DNA of 64,000 nt from Rubripirellula lacrimiformis. GTDB taxonomy: Bacteria > Planctomycetota > Planctomycetia > Pirellulales > Pirellulaceae. Under the pieces are notes generated by a model, which searched no databases, was not told the origin of the DNA, and saw only the letters and a list, made by a program, of their open reading frames with translations. The stretch is taken from positions 6,820,001 to 6,884,000 of the forward strand of contig NZ_CP036525.1 in NCBI RefSeq assembly GCF_007741535.1. The letters run 5' to 3'. Both the position numbers and the translations under genes were made by a program. Of the stretch, positions 40,601-49,316 are shown in pieces; positions within the stretch are counted from its first letter, which is position 1; the number at the start of each line of letters is the position of its first letter.

Positions 40601-40806
40601 CCGATCGGGTCGGGCGGCGAATCGGCTCGGTACCATGCCGGCGTCTGCTCGGTTTGGGCCAACAAGCGGGGGTGCCAGAGCACCGTCCAAGCGGCCAGCA
40701 GGCTGCGAGCGTCATCGTCAGAGAGTTTGACCGGAAAGTCCTCCAGCGTCGAAGCCGGAATCAGCAGGCAGCACTCATCGAAGGATGGATCGTCAACAAC
40801 AGGCAT
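37675..40806 (-). CDS. Large GH38-like (alpha-mannosidase-related) protein
   Basis: A 1,043-residue protein with no clear signal peptide. Residues ~175-560 have features of a GH38/GH57-type barrel (INAAKAFVDGRAEAAIEAMHEVFDLL; IGWAAGGPPSDLHLDTMTL; GYRGIIPIDFAGG). The C-terminal part resembles the GH38 beta-sandwich (LQNEFLEATIHPDSGGISGVYSGAARGNRFSLRLA; STFRLEYTLLRGSRVIQVRGEV). The catalytic aspartates cannot be assigned with confidence. A spacer at residues ~110-170 is Ser/Ala/Asp-rich. A second low-complexity stretch near residue 575 is made of repeated (A/T)RDPI units, encoded by a 15-bp DNA repeat. The gene precedes the kinase gene by 40 bp. It could instead be an inactive, structural relative. 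Confidence 0.45.
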   Translation of the reverse strand: MPVVDDPSFDECCLLIPASTLEDFPVKLSDDDARSLLAAWTVLWHPRLLAQTEQTPAWYRADSPPDPIGRRMIVVPEPSGPKVPDEYRQRAIADPDCQWITGRDRTEMVAAMGLQPCPDLFDDAQPTPISSGLSGGDAGQSNDSPSDSASAAAGEADNPAPAISTASSQPTQNQPAQIRQIGVQDFYAAGYASLQIQVMTRRLRYTSNLDEIHLQTCLINAAKAFVDGRAEAAIEAMHEVFDLLAEERDHYFTSDPHLVDLTLVTESTLTTFLDHWSQHGDQYAAAKPGDTGSDEGRVLSTPSNLLADAEALDALARRARDAGTDPSLAESASEFRRQLAAGQIGWAAGGPPSDLHLDTMTLVQAQDAVKSAFAQATEAVGAAPPVYGRLAGATPSDMTATIAGLGYRGIIPIDFAGGTGHGEEAKVILQTGGVEIEALTAKPIDAASDASFLGLGARMGEAIDSGEIATALLVHWPGQGCDSFHDLRRIGSWSVSLGRFWRLDRYFIDGEHPYHHGSVTATSADSANLLDNRVDAKLPDPISGISATFCGGITSERDATIAAMTTLVTGKPIAQDPIARDPITRDPIARDPITRDAVAAGKDSSGDDASTAFAGAVGAVPADAGPARLLINAHSIGLRGQVLMKTPIRSAPHVFAASTVSGGTAVTADVPACGFALLRPGNFSGKATARSWLRNKWLGNPTSIADGGRLQNEFLEATIHPDSGGISGVYSGAARGNRFSLRLAAVGVTSDQAEVAQGEQSAADVQPTMRCDRLRVVDSDMAKGVIEASGSIVDAAGQTVSTFRLEYTLLRGSRVIQVRGEVDPKVTWSDDPWRSYVAVRVAVSSDASICRVMLRDKVHRASGRRLVSPLGLLIDEADRQTMIGARGHAFHRRVDERFFDTLISVSGESNHSFALDYGFDVTNPVAVSKSMIAPPVEVGVDAGDKVADIGWIVHVSPKDLLLGSLDVFRQSDGKLAAMVRVIQTRPKSCKAKLRFFRDVESARVVSSPSDGDGDADSLKTNGDQVTLPMASHGVADVLVVFQD
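39019..39093. repeat. 15-bp in-frame tandem repeat within the GH38-like gene
   Basis: Five near-identical 15-bp units (GGGTCCCGGGYGATG on the plus strand) encode a repeated Arg/Gln-Asp-Pro-Ile-Ala/Thr pentapeptide in a linker. The unit is a multiple of three, so copy-number change would keep the frame. Confidence 0.9.
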
Positions 40807-41328
40807 GGCAAAGGAAATGTTTGACTTAGGGATGCGGAGATCAGTAAACTAGATTGTGACTAGTAAATGACGTCATCGTGCTGAAAATCGTGAACTTCGC
40901 GAGCGTTGGCACGCCGCCCCACCCGGGCTACTTTTCAGACTTATCCAATCGCCCTTCGGGGTCTTTCGCCAGCCGATCGAAATACTCGTTTTCGCTTTGT
41001 CCGGCATAGTCGGTCAGCCGATCGTCAAGAATCTGTCACGAAATCGATCAGAAAGCACTTTCGCCACCAATTCGCTGTAAACTGAACGTTGCGGAAAATT
41101 CCGATTTTCGCCGTCTCAGCGACGTTTGCAGCCATTTGGTCGACGCAAACGCTAGCGGATTGTAACGGCACCCGCTGACTTGGTCCCCCGGTACGGGCCG
41201 GGGATCGGGGAATTTTCGCAACCACATTCACGCACAACATTGATCCTACTTCCGCCGGCATCCGAGTCGATGACCATTCGATTCGGGGCTCCGGCGACCG
41301 CGGCTACGACGCAAGGCAAACAGCACCA
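40807..41328. other. Divergent intergenic region (GH38-like / pilM)
   Basis: 522 bp between divergent genes. It contains a short coding-like remnant on the minus strand (see 40928-41035); otherwise nothing is recognised. The pilM promoter is presumably within the last ~250 bp. Confidence 0.5.
40928..41035 (-). pseudogene. Possible remnant of a small gene
   Basis: An open stretch of 35 codons ends in TAG. Its translation is highly coding-like and hydrophilic (DDRLTDYAGQSENEYFDRL, then AKDPEGRLDKSEK). It has no normal start: a TGA lies directly upstream in frame, and a GTG five codons before (GTG ACA GAT) is in another frame. It may be a frameshifted or decayed small gene, or start at a rare codon (ATT at 41032). 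Function unknown. Confidence 0.3.
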
Positions 41329-43590
41329 ATGGCAAAAAAAAGTTCCAGCGTTTGGGGAATCGAGATCGGACAAACGGCGCTCAAAGCGCTTCGTTGTTCG
41401 TTGGTCGATGGCGAACCGGTTGCCGATGCGTTTGATTTTATCGAATACCCAAAGATTCTTAGCCAGCCCGAAGCGGTCGCTGAGGAACTGATTGCCGATG
41501 CGCTGGCGCAGTTGCTCGAACGCAACGACGCGATCAACGAAAAGGTTTGCATCAGCGTGCCCGGCCAAAGCGGTCTGGCCAAATTCTTCAAGCCGCCGCC
41601 GGTCGAAGTCAAAAAGATCGCCGACATCGTCCGCTACGAGGCTCGTCAACAGATCCCGTTCGATCTGGCGGACGTCGTCTGGGATTTCCAGATGATGCCC
41701 GGCAGCATGGTCGAAGAAGGCTATGCGCTCGAAAGCGAAGTCGGTTTGTTCGCGATGAAGCGGGAACAGGCGTATCGTCAGATGGCGCCGTTCGAAGCCG
41801 TCAACATCGAAGTCGACCATGTCCAACTGGCACCGCTGGCGCTCTACAACATGCTGGCCTTTGACCGCATGCACGAACGCGTCGATTCGGGAATGTTCGA
41901 TGCGGACGATCCACCGCCGTCCACCGTTCTGCTGTCGATCGGGACAGATTCCAGCGATTTGATCGTCACCAACGGGTTCCGAATTTGGCAGCGCAGCATG
42001 CCGATCGGCGGGAACCACTTTACCCGCCAATTGACCAAAGACCTGAAGATGACTTTCGCCAAGGCGGAACATCTGAAGCGGAACGCTCGCGAGGCCGTGG
42101 ACCCCAAACTGGTGTTCCAAACCATGCGGCCGGTCTTCAATGACTTGGTCACCGAGGTGCAGCGATCGATCGGTTTCTTCCGCAGCATCGACAAGAAGGC
42201 GGAAATCGCCGAGCTGATCATCACGGGCAACACGGTCAAAATGCCAGGTTTGGCGGCCTATTTGGGCAAAAACCTAGGCTTCGACGTGCACGTGCTGGAT
42301 CGTTTCAATCGCCTGGCCGGTGAAGACGTTCTGTCGATCCCGACGTTCCGCGACAACATTCCAACGTTTGCGGTCTGTTACGGCCTTTGCCTGCAGGGGC
42401 TGGGCGTATCGCAGGTCCACGCATCGCTGGTCCCTCGCGAAATCCTGACCCAGCGGATGATCCGGGCCAAGAAGCCTTGGACGGTTGCTGGATTGGCCGC
42501 GTTGATGGTGGGGATGTCGGCTCACTACGCGCTGACCGAACGGTCTTGGGCGACAACTCACGAAGATCTGTGGAAGGCCCCTCAGGCCGAAGTCACGCGG
42601 ATGAAACAGTATTCCGATACCCACGTCGGCACCGACGGCGACTTGAACGGCAAACTGACCTATCTGAACGAACTGGGGAAAGAGGTTTCCGGGAACAGCG
42701 AAGGCCGTGTGAAGTGGCTGGAAATCCTGAAGGTCATCAACGACGCGATCCCGCGAGTCGATTTTCCCGATGGCAAGGTGCTGGGGCCCAAAGAACTGCC
42801 GTACCTGGACCGAAAAGACATCCACGTCAAACAGTTCGAAACCAAGTATTACGAAGACCTTTCCGACTGGTACACGGAAAAACTGGCGCGTCGCTATCGT
42901 GACGAAATTCGCAGTTGGGCTCGGATCACCGGCAACCCGGTTCCGGGTTCCGTCAGCGAAGGCGATGACACGGGATCAGGCGGCGCTCCGGCAGCCGTGG
43001 CTTCGGCTAGTCCATTGGCCGCGGGCGATACCGGCGAAGGCCCCACCGGCCCGGGCTGGGTGATCCAATTGAATTGCTACCACTATTACAACAGCCCCGA
43101 CCGGATCGGTTTCGAAGGCAGTAACCACGTCCGCAACCTGATGACCACGGCGTTCCTGAAGAACACGGTCAAGCTGCCGATCGGCTTGGATGCCCAGGGC
43201 GAACAGCAATACATGGAGTTCACGCTGCCCGAAATGGGCATCACCTATCCGCTGCTGTTGGACGACAACAAAGACCAACCGATTACGATCAACAATCCAG
43301 ACTTTGATCCCGAAGCGATCATGGCGGCCAACATGGCGGCTCGCAACGGGACCGGCCCGGCGATCGATCCCAAGGCCCCGATGGAACCGCCAACCTTGAC
43401 GGTCCGCCGATTGGATTTCATCTACCAACTGTGCTGGCAAGAAAACGTTCTATCGGAACGGGTCGAAGCACGGCGTTTGAAAGAAGCAGAAGAAGCGGCG
43501 GCTGCCGAAGCAGCCGGCGAAAACATCGAAGGTGAGAACGGATCTGGCGAAGATCCCGCCGCCGGAGACTCGGTCGCTGCCCTGCCGTAA
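41329..43590 (+). CDS. pilM: PilM-type pilus assembly ATPase-like protein fused to a membrane-anchored PilN-like region
   Basis: A 753-residue protein. Residues 1-370 are PilM, an actin-fold protein of type IV pilus platforms: SVWGIEIGQTALKALR at the phosphate-1 site, VCISVPGQSGLAKFFKPPPVE, KKIADIVRYEARQQIPF, VLLSIGTDSSDLIV, and ELIITGNTVKMPGLAAYLG. A membrane helix follows (WTVAGLAALMVGMSAHYAL, ~383-402), which normal PilM (about 350 residues) lacks. An extracytoplasmic region of ~350 residues follows and ends in a Glu/Ala-rich tail. This arrangement resembles a natural PilM-PilN fusion. It is the first gene of a three-gene operon with two further bitopic proteins. Confidence 0.85.
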   Translation: MAKKSSSVWGIEIGQTALKALRCSLVDGEPVADAFDFIEYPKILSQPEAVAEELIADALAQLLERNDAINEKVCISVPGQSGLAKFFKPPPVEVKKIADIVRYEARQQIPFDLADVVWDFQMMPGSMVEEGYALESEVGLFAMKREQAYRQMAPFEAVNIEVDHVQLAPLALYNMLAFDRMHERVDSGMFDADDPPPSTVLLSIGTDSSDLIVTNGFRIWQRSMPIGGNHFTRQLTKDLKMTFAKAEHLKRNAREAVDPKLVFQTMRPVFNDLVTEVQRSIGFFRSIDKKAEIAELIITGNTVKMPGLAAYLGKNLGFDVHVLDRFNRLAGEDVLSIPTFRDNIPTFAVCYGLCLQGLGVSQVHASLVPREILTQRMIRAKKPWTVAGLAALMVGMSAHYALTERSWATTHEDLWKAPQAEVTRMKQYSDTHVGTDGDLNGKLTYLNELGKEVSGNSEGRVKWLEILKVINDAIPRVDFPDGKVLGPKELPYLDRKDIHVKQFETKYYEDLSDWYTEKLARRYRDEIRSWARITGNPVPGSVSEGDDTGSGGAPAAVASASPLAAGDTGEGPTGPGWVIQLNCYHYYNSPDRIGFEGSNHVRNLMTTAFLKNTVKLPIGLDAQGEQQYMEFTLPEMGITYPLLLDDNKDQPITINNPDFDPEAIMAANMAARNGTGPAIDPKAPMEPPTLTVRRLDFIYQLCWQENVLSERVEARRLKEAEEAAAAEAAGENIEGENGSGEDPAAGDSVAALP

Positions 43591-43698
43591 CCGCAGCAGT
43601 GAAAATTTCACCGGCCAAGCAATCGCCGGTGGATCCACAACCTCGACTCATTGTGTTCCCGTCGCTCGCCCCTCCACTTATCTCAGCTGTTTCCAGTC

Positions 43699-45492
43699 AT
43701 GGACCAAATCAAAGAAAAACTAGCCGTCGCACTGAAGTACGGCTTCTGGATCGGTTCGGCCGTCGTGTTCGTCGGTTCGCTGGGCGTCTGGTTCTGGTCG
43801 ACGACCAAATTGGCGGATGAATCAGCCAGCCAGACGCAAAAGATCAAGTCCGCGATTCAGACCGTCAGCGGCGTCGAAATGGAGTTGCCCGAGCACCCCA
43901 ACGATCTGTCGCACGAGAAGATGAACGAACTGATCGCGATTCGACAGGATGAAGTGCTGAAGTCATGGAAAACACTGTTCGACCGGCAACGGAACATCCT
44001 GACCTGGCCAGTCGACAAACTAAAGGAAGACTTCGTCAAGGAATATCGCGACAAGCTGCCGATCGAAGTCTTTGTCGAGTCGCCGACCCCGGAAGAAGAC
44101 GAACTGGAAACGACCCTGTTGGTTCGCTACCAGCGTTACATCAAGAACGCTTTGCCCGACATCGCCAAGATGGCCAAAACCGAATGGGAGGCCGAGTTTG
44201 AATCGGTCGGCTCGGAGATGGGAATGAGCGGCATGGGTGGTGGTATGGGCGGCATGGACATGGGGATGGGCATGGGCGGCTATGGCCAGGCCGGCCCCCG
44301 CGTCAGTATCACCGGTGCGACCGAGGGGCCGCTGGTGAAATGGTCCTCGTCCAGCCAGTCCGCTTTGCTTTCGGACCTGTTCCCTTGGCGTGGTTCGGTG
44401 CCGTCGACGCTAGAGGTCTACTATTCGCAAGAAAACCTGTGGGTTTTGACCCAGTTGATGCAGATCATTGCCGAAGTCAACGGCGATGCTCGCCAACCCT
44501 ATCAAGCCAAAATTCACGAGATCAATACGATCGCGATCGGCAGCTCGGTCAAGAACGGATCCGGCACGATCTCACTTCCCGGTGCGAACGCCACCGGTGG
44601 AATGGGCGGCATGGGAGGCATGGATGGCATGGACATGATGGGAATGGACATGGGAATGGATTCCGGCATGGACATGGGGATGGACTCCGGCATGGACATG
44701 GGAATGGGCGGCGGTGGCTTGGGCTTTGAAGCCCCCGACCCAGCAGAAAATCGCTACGTCAACGAAGCGATGGAACCGATCGCTGCGGCCGATCTACGAG
44801 CCGCACTCAATAGCAATCTGCCCAGCGATGTGTCGCTTGCCGTTGCCAAACGAGTCCCTGTGATGATGTCGGTCAAAATGGACCAACGATTCGTCCCCGA
44901 ATTGCTGGCTGCCTGCGGCAGTGCACCACTGATGGTCCAAGTCACCCAGGTTCGCGTGCTGCCCCCCGGCACCAGCGCCTCGGCCGGGATGGACATGGGG
45001 ATGGGAATGGGTGACGAGATGAGCGGAGGAATGGGCGGCGGAATGGACATGGGAATGGGTGGCGGTATGTCACAACCCAACGTGACCAAAGAACCCGTCA
45101 AGGAGTTCCCCCTGGACATGGCCGTCGAGATTTATGGTGTGATCAATATCTACAATCCACCGGACCCCGACAAATTGGCGTTGGACCAAGTCACCAAGGA
45201 AAACGTGGACGAGTTGATCGAAGATCCGAAACCGTCGGCGTCCACCAACGATGAACTGCCGGTTCCACAAGCGAACCCAGCTGGCGAACCACCAGCCGCA
45301 ACCGACCCGAATGCGGATCCAGCAGCGACGCCACCGGCGGCAACAGACCCGGCTACCCCACCGGCTACCACACCGGCTACCACACCGGCCCCAACAGACC
45401 CGGCTACCACACCGGCGCCCTCAGACCCGGCCGCGGCCGACCCGGCGGCAGCCCCCGCCACACCAGACCCCGCGGCAGCGCCGGCTCCGTAA
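43699..45492 (+). CDS. Bitopic membrane protein with Met-Gly-Asp repeats and Pro/Ala/Thr tail (second gene of pilM operon)
   Basis: A 597-residue protein. One N-terminal transmembrane helix (FWIGSAVVFVGSLGVWFW, ~residues 16-33) is followed by an alpha/beta region with no known motif. Three low-complexity tracts rich in Met, Gly and Asp lie at about residues 174-197, 300-345 and 430-457 (repeats of MGM, MDMGM, SGMDMGM). The last ~80 residues are a Pro/Ala/Thr/Asp tail, probably disordered. The position after PilM and single-helix topology suggest a PilO- or PilP-like platform role (inference). The ATG at 43699 gives the helix close to the N-terminus. Gap to pilM is 108 bp. Confidence 0.75.
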   Translation: MDQIKEKLAVALKYGFWIGSAVVFVGSLGVWFWSTTKLADESASQTQKIKSAIQTVSGVEMELPEHPNDLSHEKMNELIAIRQDEVLKSWKTLFDRQRNILTWPVDKLKEDFVKEYRDKLPIEVFVESPTPEEDELETTLLVRYQRYIKNALPDIAKMAKTEWEAEFESVGSEMGMSGMGGGMGGMDMGMGMGGYGQAGPRVSITGATEGPLVKWSSSSQSALLSDLFPWRGSVPSTLEVYYSQENLWVLTQLMQIIAEVNGDARQPYQAKIHEINTIAIGSSVKNGSGTISLPGANATGGMGGMGGMDGMDMMGMDMGMDSGMDMGMDSGMDMGMGGGGLGFEAPDPAENRYVNEAMEPIAAADLRAALNSNLPSDVSLAVAKRVPVMMSVKMDQRFVPELLAACGSAPLMVQVTQVRVLPPGTSASAGMDMGMGMGDEMSGGMGGGMDMGMGGGMSQPNVTKEPVKEFPLDMAVEIYGVINIYNPPDPDKLALDQVTKENVDELIEDPKPSASTNDELPVPQANPAGEPPAATDPNADPAATPPAATDPATPPATTPATTPAPTDPATTPAPSDPAAADPAAAPATPDPAAAPAP

Positions 45493-45662
45493 CCTGATCG
45501 GCCTCGTCGACGAGACGGGCCAAGACACCGACGACCTGCCGCCATCACCGCGGCAGGTCCCTGGCAAATCGTTTCGCATCGGCGAAAGAATCGCCACGCA
45601 AAGCTACCAATTCCAACACGCCCCACATCGTCACCGCTTTTCCCAACCAGAGGCTGTCAGTC

Positions 45663-47684
45663 ATGGACACCGACAAAATCAAACAGTTCTTTTTGTTGCA
45701 CTTCGAGAAGATGCTTCTGGGTGTGCTGATTCTGGGATCGGGATTCTTGATCTACACCGGGATGCAGCTGCCGGATTTTTTGAAGGAGCATCAACCCGAC
45801 AAACTGACGACCCAGGCATCGCGGGTGAAGCTTGCGATCGATGACGATCACACCGAAGCGATCATCGATGGGCAAGAGCGAAAGCCAACCTTCGACATCC
45901 TGGCGGAAACCGAAAAGCTATACACCCCCGTCAATGCCAAGCCCTACAAACTTGGACATACCTGGGAAGCCATCAACGAACAATCGATCGTTCGACGCCA
46001 AGACCCTGCGTTGCTGCCACCGTTGGAATTGATGACTCAGGGCGTGCTGACAACCATCGCCATCAAAGGCTCCAAATTGTCCGCCGATGACTACCCCATC
46101 GCTTCGCTGGAACCAGCCGACGAACTGGAGAAAGTCGAAAAGCCCAAACCTCGTGCCCGTCGCAGCCGCAACCGTGGCATGGACATGGGGATGGATATGG
46201 GAATGGACATGGGCATGGAAGAGATGTACGGCGGCATGGACATGGGGATGGATATGGGCATGGACATGGGGATGTCAGGATCCACCGGACCGGTTCGCAA
46301 ACTCAGCAACGATTTTGACTTCGGCGTACGCCCGGTCGCCGACTCGGACAAACGCAATCCCAAGCCAGCAGTCGGCTGGTTCATTGCCGGCGTGGCTCTG
46401 CTGCCACACCGCGAAATCTACGAAGCCTATGAACTGGCTTTGAAGGACGCCGACGCCTATGACCCTCGCCGCGACACGCCGCTGTACTTCAATTTCGAAG
46501 TCGAACGCGCCGATGTGACGAACAAGCCGGTCGACACCTTGGTCGAAGCCGATTGGACCAAAGTATGGCACCTGAAAAAATACGCTCAGTTGGCCGATGG
46601 CTACTGGGCCGGATTCGCACCTGAAATCGTGCACCAAGATTATCGCGAAGACCAACTGACCGTCTGGATCCCGCCCGTCTTGGTCGATGACTACCGCCCC
46701 TTTTCGCTGCACCCCAAGATTCCAGTGCTATCGCAAGTGGAATTGGACAAACTGAAAGCCGAGCAACGTCAGATCGAAGCGGACGCCGAACAAAAGATAT
46801 TCGATTTCCAAGACAACGATGATGTCGAACTCGCGGTCCCGGGTGCCGGGCGTGGCGCCGGCGGCATGGACATGGGAATGAGCGGCATGGATAGCGGCAT
46901 GGACATGATGGACATGATGGCTGGCGGCGGCATGATGATGATGGGCCGCGGCAAGGTCGAAGCCAATCCGGTCGAGTACAAGTTGATGCGGTTCTATGAC
47001 TTTGCTGGTGATCGTCTATTCCGAAACGCGCCCGTCTTCGGACGCACCTATGTCTATCGGTTGCGATATGCGGTGATCGATCCGAACTTCCCCGCTAGCC
47101 AGATCATGCAGCCGAAGACCAGTTCCCTTGGCCCCGATGTGGCTAAGCGAGTGCTGGACAAGATGAGCGATGCGTTGGCCAACAACAAACGCGACTTCCA
47201 ACGTTGGAGCGAGTGGAGTGCGCCTTCGCCGCCCGCCACGCTGCCAACCATGGAACAGTACTACGTCGGCCCCGTTCAGCCCGGTTCGGTTTCTAAATGG
47301 ACCGTCAACGGTCGACCAGTCGACTACCAACGCGATACTCCGACCGCCAAGATGGTCGTTTCGCAAATGGTTCCCGAATACGGCGTCAAAGTGCCGATGC
47401 AAGTCGAGATCACCGAAGGCAGCGTGCTGAGCCGTAAAGCGGAATCCGCCGATGTCGTGGATCCGATCACGTTAGAGGTCAAAAAGTTGCCCGAGCCGGA
47501 ATTCAACAGCTCGACCACCGTTGTCGATCTGGACGGTGGCCGCGAATTGACCATCACCGATGATCTAACCGAACCGGGATTGTTCTTGCTGTTTGATCAG
47601 TCAGGCCGATTGACACTTAGCGATGACATCGATGACCAAGAGTTCTATCGGATTCAAACCTACGCCGAAGAACGCGGGGAGTAA
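45663..47684 (+). CDS. Bitopic membrane protein with Met-Gly-Asp repeats (third gene of pilM operon)
   Basis: A 673-residue protein. An N-terminal transmembrane helix (MLLGVLILGSGFLIYTGMQL, ~17-36) precedes a long extracytoplasmic region. Met-rich tracts occur at ~171-205 (MDMGM repeated many times on both sides of EEMYGG) and ~400-428 (GGMDMGMSGMDSGMD, then MMDMMAGGGMMMMG). Outside these tracts the sequence is ordinary and soluble-looking, with repeated-domain character (VGWFIAGVALLPHREIYEAY; FVYRLRYAVIDPNF-like strands). It has the same topology and tract type as the preceding gene but no overall similarity by eye. Likely a partner in the same envelope complex; function unknown. Confidence 0.75.
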   Translation: MDTDKIKQFFLLHFEKMLLGVLILGSGFLIYTGMQLPDFLKEHQPDKLTTQASRVKLAIDDDHTEAIIDGQERKPTFDILAETEKLYTPVNAKPYKLGHTWEAINEQSIVRRQDPALLPPLELMTQGVLTTIAIKGSKLSADDYPIASLEPADELEKVEKPKPRARRSRNRGMDMGMDMGMDMGMEEMYGGMDMGMDMGMDMGMSGSTGPVRKLSNDFDFGVRPVADSDKRNPKPAVGWFIAGVALLPHREIYEAYELALKDADAYDPRRDTPLYFNFEVERADVTNKPVDTLVEADWTKVWHLKKYAQLADGYWAGFAPEIVHQDYREDQLTVWIPPVLVDDYRPFSLHPKIPVLSQVELDKLKAEQRQIEADAEQKIFDFQDNDDVELAVPGAGRGAGGMDMGMSGMDSGMDMMDMMAGGGMMMMGRGKVEANPVEYKLMRFYDFAGDRLFRNAPVFGRTYVYRLRYAVIDPNFPASQIMQPKTSSLGPDVAKRVLDKMSDALANNKRDFQRWSEWSAPSPPATLPTMEQYYVGPVQPGSVSKWTVNGRPVDYQRDTPTAKMVVSQMVPEYGVKVPMQVEITEGSVLSRKAESADVVDPITLEVKKLPEPEFNSSTTVVDLDGGRELTITDDLTEPGLFLLFDQSGRLTLSDDIDDQEFYRIQTYAEERGE

Positions 47685-47751
47685 CACGCGTCTGAATTGA
47701 ATTCGTAGGTGACCACGGGACCGTGCCCCATCGAGATTCGATACGGTCCTG

Positions 47752-49113
47752 TTAGGCAGGGGTTGGCTTGCAATCGCTGCCCGTGGATCTTCGCACGGCG
47801 GCGAAGGTCCGGTCGAATGTCCGGCACGGTTCCTCGCCCACTGTTGGGCGGACCGCCATGTCACTGCTGCCATGGCGAAACCCGCCATGCCAAATCAACG
47901 TGCACACCGGCATTCCTTTGGCGATGACCGATCCGTCCGGTGGGACGTCCGCGATCCGTGTGTGAGGATCCAGCAACCGATGGACCCGATCGCGGCGAAA
48001 GCGAAAGGTTGCCCTGGCGAACACGACTCGCTTGATACCGAAGCCATGCCCTGGCAATTCGGTCGACGATGGCCAGTCATCCCCCGACAGGCTGGCGATC
48101 AGCAATGACGGGCAACGCGTCGGGGATGCTTGATTGGCCAGGCTTCCACCAACCGATCGCAGATTGCCGAATCCAGAATCAGCTTCGTCCTGGCTGTGAT
48201 TTCCCTGGCTGCGATCGACATGCTGGATCGACGGATGTTCAATCAGTTCACTGGAACCACTCCATCGCGGATTCGCTTCCAACAACCAAGTTCTGCCCTG
48301 GCGGTCGAGGACAAAATCCAGATTGCAAAGCCCCACCAATCCGGTCGCGTCCGCAATCCGGTTCCCCATCTGGACCAAGCGATCAGCGATCCAGCTGGGG
48401 CAGGGAAACGGCCCCGCAGACCCGGCGTAGACGAAGGGATACCGAAGCCCGCCGATGACCATGCTTTGGTGGAAAGAACGGCAAACGCCCAACAGTTTCG
48501 CTCCGCGGCTGCCTAGCATGAAGGTCGCGCCCATCGACCGGCCCGGAATCCATCGTTGGACGCTCGGCGATTGCAAAAGCCCAGGTGCGGTGGCATCCGG
48601 ATCCGTTGGTCCGAACCAACGAACACCTAGCCCACCGGAACTATCCTGCGACTTCGTCAGCCATCGTCCACCGGCATCCGCAACCCGCGGATCGCCCACA
48701 TCGACGGTTTCCGGGTAGTGCAGACCGGCCGATTCCGCCCACCGCTTCAGATTCGCCGGGGCTGCCACCATCGCCTGGCGGGTCAACGATGGTCGCAGCC
48801 GATCCGCAGCCCCCCCCAGTCGCTCGGCAATCCGGCTGACGCCTCCGACTTGGACGATCGGCTGGTTCGAATCCTGTTCCGACATCCAGGCCTGGATCGC
48901 ATCCCGGTCATTCAGATCGGTGAAATGGCTGCAGGCTTGGCGGGTATCCTGGTCGCCAAAAAGGTCCATTCCGTGGACCAGATACCCGGCTCGCTGAGCC
49001 GACTGGGCGGCTGCCCGAATCGACGCCCCGACCATCACAATCGTCTGTTTGCGGGGTTTAACGGCCTGATTGGGCTGTGGATCTGGACGTTTCGAGGGCT
49101 CGGGTGGTTGCAT
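47752..49113 (-). CDS. ATP-grasp protein associated with H4MPT C1 genes
   Basis: A 453-residue protein. A basic Pro-rich N-terminus precedes a Rossmann-like pre-ATP-grasp fold (IVMVGASIRAAAQSAQRAGY). The ATP-grasp core follows: WLTKSQDSSGGLGVRW (nucleotide-binding lysine loop), VQRWIPGRSMGATFML, and the metal site CNLDFVLD...TWLLEANPRWSGSSELIE. This corresponds to the predicted ATP-dependent ligases (COG2232-like) found in tetrahydromethanopterin gene clusters of methylotrophs and planctomycetes. It probably takes part in cofactor synthesis, such as ligation of an amino acid or glutamate-type group, but the substrate is not certain. It is divergent from fae, sharing a 203-bp promoter region, which supports the C1 assignment. 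Confidence 0.75.
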   Translation of the reverse strand: MQPPEPSKRPDPQPNQAVKPRKQTIVMVGASIRAAAQSAQRAGYLVHGMDLFGDQDTRQACSHFTDLNDRDAIQAWMSEQDSNQPIVQVGGVSRIAERLGGAADRLRPSLTRQAMVAAPANLKRWAESAGLHYPETVDVGDPRVADAGGRWLTKSQDSSGGLGVRWFGPTDPDATAPGLLQSPSVQRWIPGRSMGATFMLGSRGAKLLGVCRSFHQSMVIGGLRYPFVYAGSAGPFPCPSWIADRLVQMGNRIADATGLVGLCNLDFVLDRQGRTWLLEANPRWSGSSELIEHPSIQHVDRSQGNHSQDEADSGFGNLRSVGGSLANQASPTRCPSLLIASLSGDDWPSSTELPGHGFGIKRVVFARATFRFRRDRVHRLLDPHTRIADVPPDGSVIAKGMPVCTLIWHGGFRHGSSDMAVRPTVGEEPCRTFDRTFAAVRRSTGSDCKPTPA

Positions 49114-49316
49114 CGGCAGTGGGGTCTGTTACTTTTTCGTTACGCTCCGCGTGCGGAATTTCCTGCTGTCCAGGCAATCCCGGGCGGACGCATAGTCTAC
49201 TGTCCCCGATTCGAACCCGCCCGGCGGTCTGCGTCGTATCTTCGCCCGCTTTGCCGTGTCGAATCGTGGCCAAACTTTTTGTTGTCCCCCTAGCACTTAA
49301 ATAGGCAGTCTCTGCA

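Noticed and set aside
47719-47750. Terminator between the pilM operon and the ATP-grasp gene
   Set aside because: GGACCGT/ACGGTCC can pair, but there is no U-tract on either strand; too weak to list.
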